Of a stretch of DNA of 64,000 bases, positions 30,194-44,100 are shown one piece after another. The notes beneath the pieces were generated by a model. That model was not told the origin of the DNA, made no database searches, and saw only the letters and a list, made by a program, of their open reading frames with translations. Origin of the DNA: Pratylenchus scribneri. Its lineage: Eukaryota; Nematoda; Chromadorea; Rhabditida; Pratylenchidae. Position numbers and translations under genes: made by a program. The stretch covers positions 5,456,001 to 5,520,000 of the forward strand of contig JAQSEB010000023.1 in assembly GCA_030063045.1 (NCBI GenBank), written 5' to 3'. The first letter of the stretch is position 1; each line of letters starts with the position of its first letter.

Positions 30194-33100
30194 ATGCCTA
30201 AAAGCAATAAATACGAATTGATTGTTGAAAATGGAAATGTTCCAAAGAAGTCAAATTATTATTATTTTTTCCTTTGCCTATTCTTCTCCCTAATAATTCC
30301 AATCATTTTCCTATACAATTTTGCTATTTCGAATAAAATTACGCCGACATTCTTCCATCAAAAATGTGAACAAAACACTGATGATTCAAACATTAATGTA
30401 AACATTATTTTTATATTAATTTTAAAATAAAATTTAATAAGCTTTATAAAATTGTAAACTGCAAAAAATATTATCCAACCGAGATTTAAATTTTAAACTG
30501 TGAATGGAAATGATAAATCGGAGATGAAAATGGCCTAATGGAATTTTATCATCAATTAAAAAAATTATAATTTTTTTATTTTGTTTGAGGGCAACTCGAT
30601 GAACTTTATAAAAAAATTGCAACAGAATTTCTCATTAATTTTATTTTATTTTTTAAAAAATATTTTCATGGTAGAGAAAACATCAACGATTGAAAAGGTC
30701 ACGTTTCGTTTTCCTCTCTGATTTCTTTAATGCTTTTACATCTCCTATAATTTTTTAGAAAAAATTCATACAAAATAACTTAGAAAAAAAAATGAAAATT
30801 TCCTTTTGAAAAGCTAATTTTTTATATATATGTTGCAACCGTAATCTTATTTTATCATCTTCCAGGTTCCAGCAGAAGGCAAAATTAATAGTACAAATGT
30901 GGATGCGGAAATTGGTTATTGTGGTGATGAATTGGTAAATTCACATTTGTTTAAATAGTTTTCCATTTCTTTTCTCAATTAGATGCGTTATAGCCTGCGA
31001 ATTCGTCGCTATTCAAATTTGTCCACAAATTTTGTAATGGGCCATCGCTTCAATTGTTCATTCCTTTGGCTGCTTCATAAATTTAAACTCTCAGATAAAT
31101 TTGCCATCGAGAAAAGTGTTTCGGTATTTATTTATTTTTTCCGTTAAAATTTTTAATTTACAAAAATAGAATTATATTTTAAGATGGAAACTAATTTTTT
31201 TTAAAAAAAGTTTTTTACCCAAAAGTAATTTTTTAAACTCTAAAGTCTAAAATAAATCAGAAACCGGTTATAGACCCAAGACAATTTAAATCAGTTTGTT
31301 GATCTCATCGAGATGCGTCGATTGGTATATAATTTATCAAGGTTTAATGAAAATTAAGGAGTATTAAACCGTTAAAACCCTCTCATGGTTTTTGGTTCAA
31401 AAGTAATTTAAATTTCACCTAATCATGACATTTTATATACCAATCAATGCAACACGATTAAATCTACAAAATGGTATAAATTTTGTAGGGTCCAAAAGTA
31501 TTTTCTGATTTATTATAAATCAAAAACTACTTTTGGGTAAAAAATACTTTTTTTGGAAAAAAAATGTTTGCTTAAAAATAATTATTCATTTAGACTTAGA
31601 TAAGAAAAATATAATGTATTTTTGATCAAAATTATGGATGAATATAAAAATTCCCCATAATTATATCAAATTAAATCAATTTAAAGTCCTTATATACTAA
31701 ATAAATAATTTGGATAACTTTTTCATTTCATTATTTGGATATATTTTCTTATTAAAAATTATATTTAATAGTGTCATAAATAACAGAATTAGAAACTTGA
31801 TTCGCCCTCATCTTTTTCCGAGATTGTCATCATAAAATTTTTAACTTTCCTCAAACACTCGCACAGTTGAAAAGACCGGGAGAGGATGGCTTCTTTTTTG
31901 TCACTGCTGCAAATCACAAATATTATGCCTACTTGAAGACACTTTTATTCAATCTGAAGAAAACATTTAAATGCCAACAAAAAATTATCGTCTATGATAT
32001 GGATGGATTCAGCATGAATGTAACATTGGTAATTTTAAAAAATTATTCGGCTCGTATATATGATAATAAGTAAACAGTCAAGTGCCGATTGTAGGCTGCT
32101 TGATCAATTAAGAGTGACATTTAATCGAGTATAAAATTAATTATAAAATGATAATGAAATTATAAATCTTTTTATTCTTACTGAAAAATTAGATATGGCA
32201 ATTTTGGCTGAATATAGGATATTAATTTTTTTATCCAATGGAATTAATAAATATTTTTTATTCTTAGTAAAAAATTAGATTTGTCCAATTTTGACTAAAG
32301 TTGGATATTAATTTTTAATATAATTTTGTAATTAATTTTTTCCATATTATAATACCATATAAATTCACTCTTCAGTTTTACCACACAATCGATTTTTTTC
32401 TCAACTTTCTCAATTTTCGCAATATTAATATTCGAAGATTTTTTAATAATATTAATATTTGAGAATTATAACCCAGCTCTCCCAATTGTCAATTAATACT
32501 AAAATTGGGAAATGAGATAATCATCAGTTAAAAATTTTTTACCCATCACAGAAAGAGCCTCTGAATGCTGTTTGCGGCATTGAATTTCGCATGTTTAATT
32601 GGTCAAATTTGTTGCCGGATGTTAGTGAGAGAATGAACATTTTTGCGTGGAAATTTATCATTTTTGCGGTTAATTAAATATCAAAATTAATTAAAAGTTA
32701 TTATTTTCTAGCATTCTTTTGCTGAATTTGACACGTGGATATGGCTGGATACTTCAATTATATTTCATGACCCAATGCTTTTCGAACCAATTTTCTTGGC
32801 CATCGAAAAAGGAAATGTTTCGGAGTTGATTATTCCTGGAGGTGACTATCCCCAAAATATTTGGATAAATTAATAAATGATTTTAAACATTTTAGAAAAT
32901 TATCACGGAATGCGATATGCAACGAATCCTAGTAAGTAAATTGATTCGTCTAATGAACAAATATGAAAAAAACTGGTTTATTTATATAACGGGAAAAAAT
33001 TTTTAAAATCAAATTTTATTTTGTTTATTCACTTTAGAAACCAATCAAATAACTCATTTTTAAACTTTAGCTTAAGAATTAAACTCAAACTAGCATTAGA

Positions 33101-35870
33101 TAAGATTTGAAAATAATTGTCCGAAACTTTTTTACTTAAGACAAAATACAAAATTATGATTAATATATCGGTTAAACAACATTTGAGGACTCGACATTTG
33201 TGGCGAAATGTTCTTATGCCGATGGTGGCAAAGCGAATGTTACATTGTTTATAGTATTTTTTAGGCATAAAATTAGCTACAAAATAATATCAAAAACATT
33301 GACCAAGTTTGCATATTCACCATGTTTTGGCTAAAATAATACTTTTGATATCATTTTTTGCTAATTTTATGCCCAATTAAACGCTAAAAATAATGCCACC
33401 GTAACTTTTCACCTTCAGCAAAATAATGTTTCGTAAACAAGGTTCACATTCGCATGCCCATATGTCGTAATACGAATATATTTTGGGATGATGGGATAGG
33501 AGGTGGTTTTTTTTTTTATTAATTTTTTTATAAAAATTTTGATTTTTTAACCATATATATAAATATGTATTTAATCTAATTTACCAAAAAACCCTATTAT
33601 TTTGTTATGGCAAATTTGTATGACATAAAAAAGATTTGAAGAAAAGTTTTCGGATGATTCAATATTTTATTCGATATAATTTCTTTATTTGAATTAAAAT
33701 TGCAGGAATGTATAATTTTTTGCCGTTTGCGCCAGATTGGTATCCATTATCTGCTGAATGGGAAAACAAGCAATGGGAGTCGAACATTTTTATTGTCCAT
33801 AAAAGTGAATACTCAAGGAAATTGCTTAAATGGTCAGTTTAAATTAAATATAATTTAATAAATAAAAATTATGCATTTAAAAAATCAATTTTTGGAGTTT
33901 TTTTTATTTTCAATTCACCAATTAAAAAATCATTTCAAAATTATCAGCTGTTTATTCGCTACTTTTGACTTTTGAGGTACTTTTCCAATTTGGTTCCTCT
34001 TTTTTTTGGTTGAAAAGGGAAAAAGTGAAAGATCCCCACCCCACTTGGGTTATCAAGATTAGGGTTAAGTTTATGTAGTGTAGGTCATTCAGGGCTGGGA
34101 TATCATCCAACGTAACCCCAAATGACCCTAACTATATTCCTGATGACCAAAAATGAAGAACGGCACCAAAAAAACGAAAAAATAGTAGGCAGAGCGTGAA
34201 AAATAAAAAAATTAGGGATTTTATCAGATTTTTCGAAAAATTTTTTTAATTTTTCTGAATTTTCCCCCTTCTATCTTGCCCTAATCCTAACTCTTCACTT
34301 TTCCCTAATTGAACACAAAAGGGGGACCTAAACTGGATAAATACCACTTTTAAAATTAATGAAATCATAATTTGTTTAAAAAATATATTAAGCTATTAAG
34401 TACCAGAGTCAATTTTGATTTCAATTTGATAAATTCAATGAAATTTCAAACCGAAATTGGGAAATTTTGCAGAAATTTCTCGAAAATAGGAAAACCGAAA
34501 ACTCTAACATTTTTTCAAAAGCCGAAAACTGAGTCGAATGAAATTTTTATTCTTGTCAGCTATTATAATGAATTAATTTCCAAAGCAAAATTTTAGGGCC
34601 TTATTGTGCGCTTTAACTCGTCAATGTATTGAACCTTTTGGGACAAGAGAGGATTTATATTGTGATGAACGTCGCCTCAATGATGTTGGAATTTGCAATC
34701 GTCAGGACCAAAGCATCCTCACCATCTTGACTGTGAACGCGGAACATGACAAATTATACAATGAAGGTAGAAAAATTTAAATAAAATAATGATATTACCG
34801 GCAAAATTTCTTTTTTTACTGACAAAAATCCTTTTTTTACCGGTGTTTTTGGCTTCTAATAAATCAGAAATCGGTTTTAAATCATACAACTTTATACAAT
34901 TTTGTAGATCTCATCGAGAGACATCGAAAGATATATAATTTGTCATAATTTGGTCAAAATTAAAGGGTATTAAAATGTTTTAACTATTTTTCTAGTTTTT
35001 GGTTTCTCTTTAATCTTAAGGCAAAATTTGATATTTTATATACCATTCTATTTTCTCGATGAAATCTACAAATTGGTTTAAGTTTGTAGGCAAAAAAACC
35101 GGTATATGATTTATTAGAAGTCAAAAAATTTATTTAATCTTTTTTTTTAAAAAATTGTCTGTAAAAATTATTCTTTTTGCCCAAAAGGAAAATAGAAATT
35201 TTTTAAAAATAATTCCTGAACGTGTTTAAATTAATTGAAAATTTTAAATAAAAGGATCAATGAAAATTTGATATTTTGGTGAAAATTTTTTATTTGCAAA
35301 TATGAATCACAAAATATTAACTTAATCATTGACCATATACGATTACCATGGTAGTGGATAAATCTTGCATTTAAGTATTTTTGGTATTCCTTATAGGAAA
35401 ATATTAATTTACACAAAAAAATAATTAATTTAACCAAATTCTTTCATCTCGAAAAATTATATTTTAAGGCCTTATAACTTGGCCATAACTAGGTATTAAG
35501 GATGATAGTTAGGTTCAGGGCCAGGATGGGATTAGGGGCTAAGGATTAGGGAATCTTAAAAAAGTCTGATTTGGCCTAAATGATTATTTTTCGACACAAA
35601 AGATTTGTGTAAATTAATTTTTTTTGTAAATTAATAGACTCCCTATCCCCTTTCGGATATTTGTCAATGCTGGATTTTGATGGGATTTTTCAGTATTATA
35701 AATATTTATTTTTATTTTAAGGCATCAATTTTCTTCCCCATGCCGATTCCAAACATCCAAGAAAGGGTATTGTCGGGAAACAATATGAAGTGCGAAGGAA
35801 AACGCCATTGAGTGAAGAGGATGAGCGCAATTTTGTCAGCACAGTAAATTGTTGTCACAAACAATTTTAG
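30194..35870 (+). CDS. Type II membrane DUF1647-like (glycosyltransferase-like) protein
   Basis: Exons: 30194-30397, 30866-30934, 30983-31123, 31867-32028, 32552-32668, 32712-32841, 32896-32931, 33706-33832, 34597-34766, 35722-35870. All phases agree. The product has about 400 residues: a short cytosolic N-terminus, one signal-anchor (YYFFLCLFFSLIIPIIFLYN), then a lumenal domain. Landmarks are FFFVTAANHKYYAYLKTLLF, QQKIIVYDMDGFS, CGIEFRMFNWS, FAWKFIIF and FDTWIWLDTSIIF, the last at the position of a donor-binding Asp. This layout matches nematode DUF1647 proteins, which look like Golgi glycosyltransferases. Enzyme activity and substrate are unknown. Introns carry several members of one foldback MITE family. 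Confidence 0.7.
31190..31560. mobile_element. Foldback MITE family, copy 2
   Basis: Lies in intron 3 of the DUF1647-like gene. Arms contain TAAATCAGAAACCGGTTATA and GATCTCATCGAGATGCGTCG, facing ACCAATCAATGCAACACGAT and TTTTCTGATTTATTATAAATC. It is more diverged than copy 1. Confidence 0.55.
33240..33390. mobile_element. Small inverted-repeat element
   Basis: GGCATAAAATTAGCTACAAA faces TTTGCTAATTTTATGCCCAA across about 130 bp in the intron after exon 7 of the DUF1647-like gene. A related pair (GGGCGCAAAATTATATATAA ... GATAATTTTATGCCCAATA) is at about 38335-38510. Confidence 0.5.
34810..35170. mobile_element. Foldback MITE family, copy 3
   Basis: In the last intron of the DUF1647-like gene. 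It shows TTCTAATAAATCAGAAATCG and GATCTCATCGAGAGACATCG, facing TTTCTCGATGAAATCTAC and GATTTATTAGAAGTC. Confidence 0.55.
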
Positions 35871-36009
35871 TAATATGTTAACAAATATTATGAAAGAGAA
35901 TGGGAAATTAACATATTTCTAAAAATTTATTTCTGAAAAAAATTACATATGTTGAAATAAATAAAAGGAAAAATATTAATTGGGAAATATTTAAAATGGC
36001 GAAAAGTTA

Positions 36010-36270
36010 ATAACGGTTTAGTGGTGTGTCATAGATCCTCAAACCAATATATCCATTCGATAGAGCTCCAAGACGCATCGAATGGTGTATAATTTGTCAT
36101 GATTTAATTTGTTTTGAATCAAGCACTATAAAATTGTTTAAGTGGTTTAATACCATTAATTTTAAACAAACACGACAAAATATATACCAATCGACGCGTC
36201 TTGACGAGATTTATCGATTTGTTATAAGGTTTGGAAGTCAGAGAAAAACCACGTGAACCGTTATAATCTT
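36010..36270. mobile_element. Foldback MITE family, copy 4
   Basis: Intergenic copy with AGACGCATCGAATGGTGTAT facing ATACCAATCGACGCGTCTTG. It lies between the DUF1647-like gene and the next gene. Confidence 0.5.
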
Positions 36271-36802
36271 TTCACCATTTTCAATGTTTTTTCGCGATTT
36301 TTTTTTCACCAAATTAAATACTAACATCCAAAAAAGAATTAATTTAACCAAATTCTTTCGCAATTTTCAATGTTTTTTCGCAAAATTAATAAATACCATC
36401 CATTTATAAAATGAAAAATGTTTGGGCAAAATGTTGCAAAACACACAGCCCTCAATGATTCAATCTTCATTTAAGAAGAGCTCACTCATTTCATTTAGTC
36501 AGTGTACATCAATCTCAAATAGTGGTTTGGCCTCTTGTGCTGCTGTTGATGTTGATGGTTTTATAATTGTCTGCCTTCTTCTTTGACCTTAATGTATGAC
36601 CAATGGACCTCATTTAGAAGAATGAGGGAAATATTCCTCGCCTTCATATATTTCTGCCACTTTGCCATTCCTCTATCCTCGGCCGCTCATTATTTGGCTT
36701 GGCTTTTTATTGACTAAATAAATATTTTTGCTTTGTCTATGTCCAAAAAAATTCATTCTCGAATTATAAAATGATTTATTTTTTTTTATTTATTTAGAAA
36801 AC
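36271..36802. other. Upstream interval of the secreted-protein gene
   Basis: About 530 bp without an ORF. It repeats CAATTTTCAATGTTTTTTCGC-like words (36280-36375) and is otherwise plain AT-rich sequence. Confidence 0.4.
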
Positions 36803-39766
36803 ATGATTAAATTATTTAATCTACCATTAATTTTCATTTTCGTCAATTCCCATGCCAATGCCTATTTTGGTCAAGAATTTTACCCAGCAAAATTAAATAA
36901 AGATTGGCCACATGTTCCGGATCCTAAATTCCCAAAAATGCCATTGGAATTTCTGAACAACATCGATCCAACATGCCAGTTCCTTTTATATTTTGGCACA
37001 TTAACATGGGAAGTCATCCCGGACCATTCCATGATCAAAGTTAATAAATTTTATGAATAAAATTATAAAATATTTTTTACAGTTTTTAATGGATGCAAAC
37101 GCGTTTCACGCGGTTTTTGCCGAACCAAAAAGTGTCCATTTCGTTCGCCTAGCACTGGCGATATTTGCTTTTATAAACGCAGTTTGAATGGTGGAATCTG
37201 GGCTGCGATGGGCCCGTACCGAAAAAGAAAACCAAAATGTGACACTCCGCCGGATGTCAGCATATCCGCAGGTGTGCTGTGTAGGCATATATGGAATTTT
37301 ACAAAAATTAAAAACAACAAAAATATTGTTCAGAAATTAATTAATGAAAAAAGCAAATTAAATAAAATAAAAATAATAATAAAAAGATAATTTTGGTGCT
37401 ATGTCAATTCCACAAAAGTAAAAATGTGGTCAATTCCACAAAAGTAAAAATGTGGTCAATTCCACAAAAGTAAAAATGTGGTCATTTCCACAAAAGTAAA
37501 AATGTGGTAAAAGAAAGTGCCCGATTGTCAAAAATACAAATATTAATCATTTAAAAAAATATAATTAATTAAAAAGTGAAGAATAAATTCATGGGAAATT
37601 ATAATAGTTTGGCCATTGTCAACCAAATGAATAGAGCCAGTCACCTAATATTTTGTATAGAAATGACGATCTGTTTATTATTATTTTTTTGTGCGGTGAC
37701 AGCCGTGCTAGGCATTCGATTTGACTATTGCCTGCGCATTGAAAAGTGCCATCCCCTATCATTCATATTTCATATTAATGATCAATTTGTTTATTATTTT
37801 TTTTTTGTGCGGTGTCAGCCGTGCTAGGCAATTTATATGGAAAAAGCTTTATATATACTCGTAGAATTTTACATATCGATATTATTCTGAACATTTATTA
37901 TATAAATTCTCCATATTCAAAAGCATATAAATCCCAATTTTCACTTCATTCTGACAATATTTACATTTTAGCCATTTTGAACCCGTTTACAAACCACCCA
38001 ATGAACTGGTCAAAAAACTAATGTCATTTTTGAATTCTCCACATCAGAAAGCCCCTATGTCCAAATTTTTTTCTTCCAACTCAAATAAATAATTTCACAA
38101 AAAAAATAACATTAGCATTTTTACTTTTGTGGAATTGACCACATTTTTACTTTTGTGGAATTGACCACATTTTTACTTTTGTGGAATTGACCACATTTTT
38201 TCTGTCCTTTATCGATTGTGGAATTGTCCTCGGACGGATAATTTTATAATTCCTTTTTGTTATTTAAACAATTATCAAAGAAACGGTCAAATGTCGATGC
38301 TATTAAAGTTATTGGATCAATTATATTGTATTTTATTGGGCGCAAAATTATATATAAAATAATATTAAAAAATTATTTACAATATTTAAAATTTGGTTAT
38401 AAATTGGTTTAACAAAAATTTTGGACATTTTTTGCAGTTCAGTATACCCAATATTAGCTAATATTTTTTTCATATAATTTTTTTGATAATTTTATGCCCA
38501 ATAATATGTGTCTTTATCAATATCGACATTAGTAGACCATCATTTAGTCCTCAATTGCCTTACAAATTTAACATCAAATATTTTTTTATAAATTTTAATA
38601 AAGAATTTTAAAAATCCAAATTCCCCAAAATTATAGATTTATGGCACTCTGTATCAAAGTATTTGGCCACAAACTCTACAAACAATTTTACAACAAATGC
38701 AACCAAAAAATTGCCTCGCACCTTTGGTCTTCCCTTTCCTGCACCGCTGCCACGAAATTTTAGCAAAGAATATTCGGATGAATGCAGAGTAATAAAAGCT
38801 GGATGGAATATTCTATGGCAAAAAATTCCATATGAAGAATTTTACAAGGTATTAATTTAAGAGAAATTCTTTAATTTAAAAAAAAATACTGAGAATTTAT
38901 GGTTAATCAAAATAATTGAATTTTATTTTAAAGATATTTTAGTAATTTATAATTTTGAATATTTAAACATGAATGAATTTTAAATTAATTTTGTTAAATT
39001 GAAAAATTTTAGTAAGCAAAATCCGACATTTACCATAGATAATTCCAAATTCGTAAATGTCGGCATATTTTTATCAAAATGGACAAATATGAATATTTAC
39101 CGTTTTTGTATTTTTCTGTTATATGAAACACCAACCCACCACAAAAAATTTTTTGTTTTTAATTCATTTTTTTGGTCAATTTTCAGTGCTAACTAAAATG
39201 AATAAATGGTACCTATGGAATTTTATCCCCTTTTTTTGTTGAGAAGGGAAAAAATGAAGAGTCCCCCAATATGGGTCATTAGGATTAGGGTTTAGGATTA
39301 TTAATAGAGGTGCCTCGGAACCAGAATTTTACCGAAACCGGAAGTTCCGCGGCAACTCTAGCTTATTAAGGGTAAAACTGAGATTCCTATCATTTGAATG
39401 ACACCTAATGACCCTAGCCCAATTCCTAATGACCTATAAGAGGGATCTTTCATTTTCCATAGTAGACCCAAAAAGGCGATACAAACTCCATAAATAACAA
39501 ATGAATTTAAAAAAGAGTGATATAACAGAAAAGTACCGTAACTTTTTCCATTTGACAAATTAATCACTTTCTACAATAATTGAAGTAATTTTTAGAATTG
39601 TAATTTCACATCGGATTCGGGCAAATATTGTATGATGGAGGAGCGGCGAACTCAGTATGGCAAAGACCAATCAATGCTATTGCGTTCCACATCGGGTTGG
39701 TACGAAATAATCGGCGCAAAATGGCGGGATTCATTTCTTCCGGCATGCGAGTTAAATCCGTTTTGA
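36803..39766 (+). CDS. Secreted Cys-containing protein, unrecognised
   Basis: Exons: 36803-37039, 37083-37271, 38637-38848, 39596-39766. Together they give about 270 residues. A signal peptide (LFNLPLIFIFVNSHANA) is followed by a Pro/Trp/Phe-rich segment, then a Cys-containing basic segment (NGCKRVSRGFCRTKKCP, then GDICFYKRSLNGG and KPKC), an Asn-rich stretch with several N-x-T glycosylation sites (NSTNNFTTNATK), and a C-terminal part with NCNFTSDSGKYC. Exons 2 to 4 join in phase. Exon 1 to 2 is out by one base next to a T5 run, which I read as a likely assembly indel. No family is recognised. It is presumably secreted or lumenal. Confidence 0.55.
37395..38230. mobile_element. Inverted-repeat element with AATTCCACAAAAGTAAAAAT arms
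   Basis: The left arm is four tandem copies of a 31-bp unit with CAATTCCACAAAAGTAAAAA (37405-37510). The right arm holds the inverted unit about three times (38117-38200). Inside, GTGCGGTGNCAGCCGTGCTA occurs twice as a direct repeat (37691 and 37807). It lies in intron 2 of the secreted-protein gene and is non-autonomous. Confidence 0.75.
39205..39560. mobile_element. Degenerate inverted-repeat element
   Basis: GAGAAGGGAAAAAATGAAGA and GGGTCATTAGGATTAGGG on the left face CCCAATTCCTAATGACC and GATCTTTCATTTTCC on the right. A related copy is at about 33955-34340 (GAAAAGGGAAAAAGTGAAAG ... CTTCACTTTTCCCTAATTG). It lies in the last intron of the secreted-protein gene. Confidence 0.5.
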
Positions 39767-41183
39767 ATTGGATGGATGAAAGGGAATGTAATAGTACATA
39801 ACATTCTTGCCATTCTTTTTAAAAGAATTAATTTAAATTTGTTAATCTACTTATGTTGCAATTTCAATTCCATTCCGTTTTAATAAAATAATTAATTATT
39901 ATTTTAATTTGATGCCAATACCAAGGATAAAAATTCAGGAGTTAGGTTTCGGGTCAGAATTTTTTAATTTTTTGTCTTTAATTTTCGAGTATGCCTTGCA
40001 AGAAAAATTCTTCTTTCTTGTAATTCATGTCGAATGAGTTCAGCAGATCAATCCCCTCTGCACTACTTCATGTCAACAATTTATTGAAATTTTAAATTGT
40101 ATAAATTTATGCTTTGCTATAGTTCTAATAAATTCAAGCTATATTTGAATTTTATAATTTTAAAAAGTTTATTAATTTTTTGGCTTTTTCAATTTAAAAT
40201 TTAAAACGTCTCTTCTTCACATGAATTTTCCCATATTGTTGCTGCCAATTTTATATCTCCCTAATTTAAAGCACATTCTTTTCCCTTTCCTCCGCCGATT
40301 TCCATTTATTTTTCCATTTCTATTAGAAAAATGAAAAAGTCATTTGGATTGGATGGAGTTATCGCAGACACAATCTATTTTTTACAACATTATTCATTCA
40401 AAAGCATTTTCCATTGTAAATCTACCTATTCAATTCATCCATCCATCCATTTGATCAACAATTTTTGCTCTTCTTTTCATTGCCCTTTTAGCCTTTTTCT
40501 GGGCCAAACTCTCCAGCATCATATTATCGCAGCATCGCACAGATAAACTTCTGCTCAACCCCAACTTTTCCATTTTTAACCTTTTTTTTCCATTTCCAAT
40601 CCACATTTGGCCTTTCCTTCATAAAACATTTTCCATCCTCTCATCACAAAAACATATTTATCCACATTTTATTCGCATCATTTGCTTTTTTCAAAAATAT
40701 TATCCCATCTTCTTTTCATTTTCACCGCATTTTTGAGATAATAAAAATAGATGAAAAGCAGATCCGCATATAAAATCAACTAAGAAAACCAATTTTAGTA
40801 AATTTGGCTCATTTTATTCATTATTCGATCCATATGTTTTTTTTTTCATTTTTGGAGTATTACCTAAAGTAGCATAAAGAATTTTTCCCATAACCAAACC
40901 TAATACCTTTTTGATAATTAAAAAAGAAAACTCCTTGTTTTAGGCATATTTTGTCACTTTATGGTCATAGGATTTGGGAAATTCCTATCTGAAAAAAAAT
41001 TTGTTCCACTTTCTTTCTAATTCCCTCATTCATATTTATTGGTGAAATGACAAACAAAAATCATTAATTCTATTTGAGGGGATAAAAATTATTTTCAATT
41101 TATTTAATTACCTTTTATAGAATTTGAATTCTTCCACAAATCTATCAATTTAATTTCAAACCGTTTTGTCTGAAAAGCCAAGA
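39767..41183. other. Intergenic, nothing recognised
   Basis: AT-rich. A pyrimidine-rich stretch at 40200-40740 gives short ORFs without coding character. No RNA gene was seen. Confidence 0.5.
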
Positions 41184-44100
41184 ATGGATGCCCAAGTGAG
41201 TCAGCGCCAATTTGCGCAATTGGAAAACAATCCCAATTATCGATGCTGTTGTGGGGCAATGTCGGCAGCGCAGGTGGGAATTTGGGGAAAAAAACTTTAA
41301 AATTTATGGATTAATCATTTGTGAAAATCAAAATCAATGAATAATTAAGTATCAGCAAAAAATTTATAATCTCTGGTCATATTCAATTTTCATGCCTTTT
41401 AAGCTACGTTTTACACAAAAGGAGCCAATGCGTTGGCTCCAAGAGGAGTAGAAATTTTGGGGACCTACAACAAATTTTTCTACCTGATCAAAAAATAATA
41501 TTTATACCAAAAAATAGAGCAGACTCAGACTTTATTGCATCGGAAAATATAATTTTACAATTTTCTGACGAACAGAAACATTAATAAAAATTTGGAGCCA
41601 GCACCGGAGCAAACGATTCAAATTGTTTAAATCATTGGCTCCGGTGTTGGCCTAGACATTGCTCCAAAAATTCTAATAATTTTTTCATTCGTCAGAAATT
41701 TCTCAAATTACATATACTATCCGATGCCCTAAAGCCTGCTCTATTTTTTGGCATAAAATATTATTTTTTGATCAGGTAGAAAGAATTTTTTGAAGGTCCC
41801 CAAAAATCCTACTCTTTTTTGAGCCAACGCGTTGGCACCATTTGTATAAACGTAGCTTTTTGTTCACGATTTTAGTAAATATTTTTTATAATAAATTGTT
41901 TTTTTTATATAATTCCATTTTTAAGGGTGCCAATATTTTTGCCATCATTTCGCTGGTCTTCCATTTCTTCTTGACATTGCTTTCATTTGTCATTTGGCTT
42001 CTGCTGCCCTATGACATCGTGACTCTCTATCAAATTTTGATTGCAATTTTGGTGCTCGTCGGCCATTCCAAACACAGCCCGGATCTTTATTTGGCCAGCC
42101 TCATTTTACAGGTATATCATGTTACTTTTCAATCAAAAAATAAAATTGGAATTAGTTTAGTTTTAAATTTTAATGAGAGAAAATGATTAGGTATTTAGGT
42201 TCATGCGAAAAATGTAGGACTATGTAGAAAAACATAAAACATATTTTGGCGAACATTTTTCGTAAAAGGGAAAACACATTTTGGCGAACATTTCTAAAAA
42301 AGTAAACACATTTTGGAAAACACATTTTGGCGAACATTTCTGAAAAGAGAAAATATAAAGAAAACACATTTTGGCGAACATTTCTGAAAAGGGAAAACAT
42401 AAAGAAAACACATTTTGACGAACATTTCTAAAAAAGAAAACACATTTTGGAAAACACATTTTGGCGAACATTTCTGAAAAGAGAAAATATAAAGAAAACA
42501 CATTTTGGCGAACATTTCTGACAAGGGAAAACATAAAGAAAACACATTTTGACGAACATTTCTAAAAAAGAAAACAATTTTGGAAAACACATTTTGGCGA
42601 ACATTTCTGAAAAGAGAAAATATAAAGAAAACACATTTTGGCGAACATTTCTGAAAAGGGAAAACATAAAGAAAACACATTTTGGCGAACATTTCTAAAA
42701 AAGAAAACACATTTTGGAAAACACATTTTGGCGAACATTTCTGAAAAGAGAAAATATAAAGAAAACACATTTTGGCGAACATTTCTGAAAAGGGAAAACA
42801 TGAAGAAAACACATTTTGGCCAACATTTCTGAAAAAGAAAACACATTTTGGAAAACACATTTTGGCGAACATTTCTGAAAAGAGAAAATATAAAGAAAAC
42901 ACATTTTGGCGAACATTTCTGAAAAGGGAAAACATAAAGAAAACACATTTTGACGAACATTTCTAAAAAAGAAAACACATTTTGGAAAACACATTTTGGC
43001 GAACATTTCTGAAAAGAGAAAATATAAAGAAAACACATTTTGGCGAACATTTCTGAAAAGGGAAAACATAAAGAAAACACATTTTGGCGAACATTTCTAA
43101 AAAAGAAAACACATTTTGGAAAACACATTTTGGCGAACATTTCTGAAAAGAGAAAATATAAAGAAAACACATTTTGGCGAACATTTCTGAAAAGGGAAAA
43201 CATGAAGAAAACACATTTTGGCCAACATTTCTGAAAAGGGAAAACATAAAGAAACACATTTTGACGAACATTTCTGAAAAGGGAAAACATAAAGAAATCA
43301 CATTTTGACGAACATTTCTGAAAAGAGAAAACATAAAGAAAACACATTTTGGCGAACATTTCTGAAAAGGGAAAACATGAAGAAAACACATTTTGGCGAA
43401 CATTTCTGAAAAGGGAAAACATAAAGAAAACACATTTTGACGAACATTTCTGAAGAGAAAACATAAAGAAAACACATTTTGGCGAACATTTTTGTAAAGA
43501 GAAAACATAAAGAAAACACATTTTGGCGAACATTTCTGAAATGGGAAAACATAAAGAAAACACATTTTGGCGAACATTTTTGAAAATGGAAAACATGAAG
43601 AAAACACATTTTGGCGAACATTTCTGAAAAGAGAAAACATAAAGAAAACACATTTTGGCGAACATTTTTGAAAAGAGAAAACTTAAAGAAAACACATTTT
43701 GACGAACATTCTGAAAAGGGAAAACATAAAGAAAACACATTTTGGCGAACATTTCTGAAAAGGGAAAACATAAAGAAAATACATTTTGACGAACATTTCT
43801 AAAAAAGAAAACACATTTTGGAAAACACATTTTGGCGAACATTTCTGAAAAGAGAAAATATAAAGAAAACACATTTTGACGAACATTTCTGAAAAGGGAA
43901 AACATAAAGAAAACACATTTTGGCGAACATTTCTGAAAAGGGAAAACATAAAGAAAATACATTTTGACGAACATTTCTAAAAAAGAAAACACATTTTGGA
44001 AAACACATTTTGGCGAACATTTCTGAAAAGAGAAAATATAAAGAAAACACATTTTGGCGAACATTTCTGAAAAGGGAAAACATAAAGAAAACACATTTTG

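Noticed and set aside
40331..40546. ORF starting MKKSFGLDGVIAD
   Set aside because: Lies in pyrimidine-rich intergenic DNA, with no domain, no signal and no splice context.
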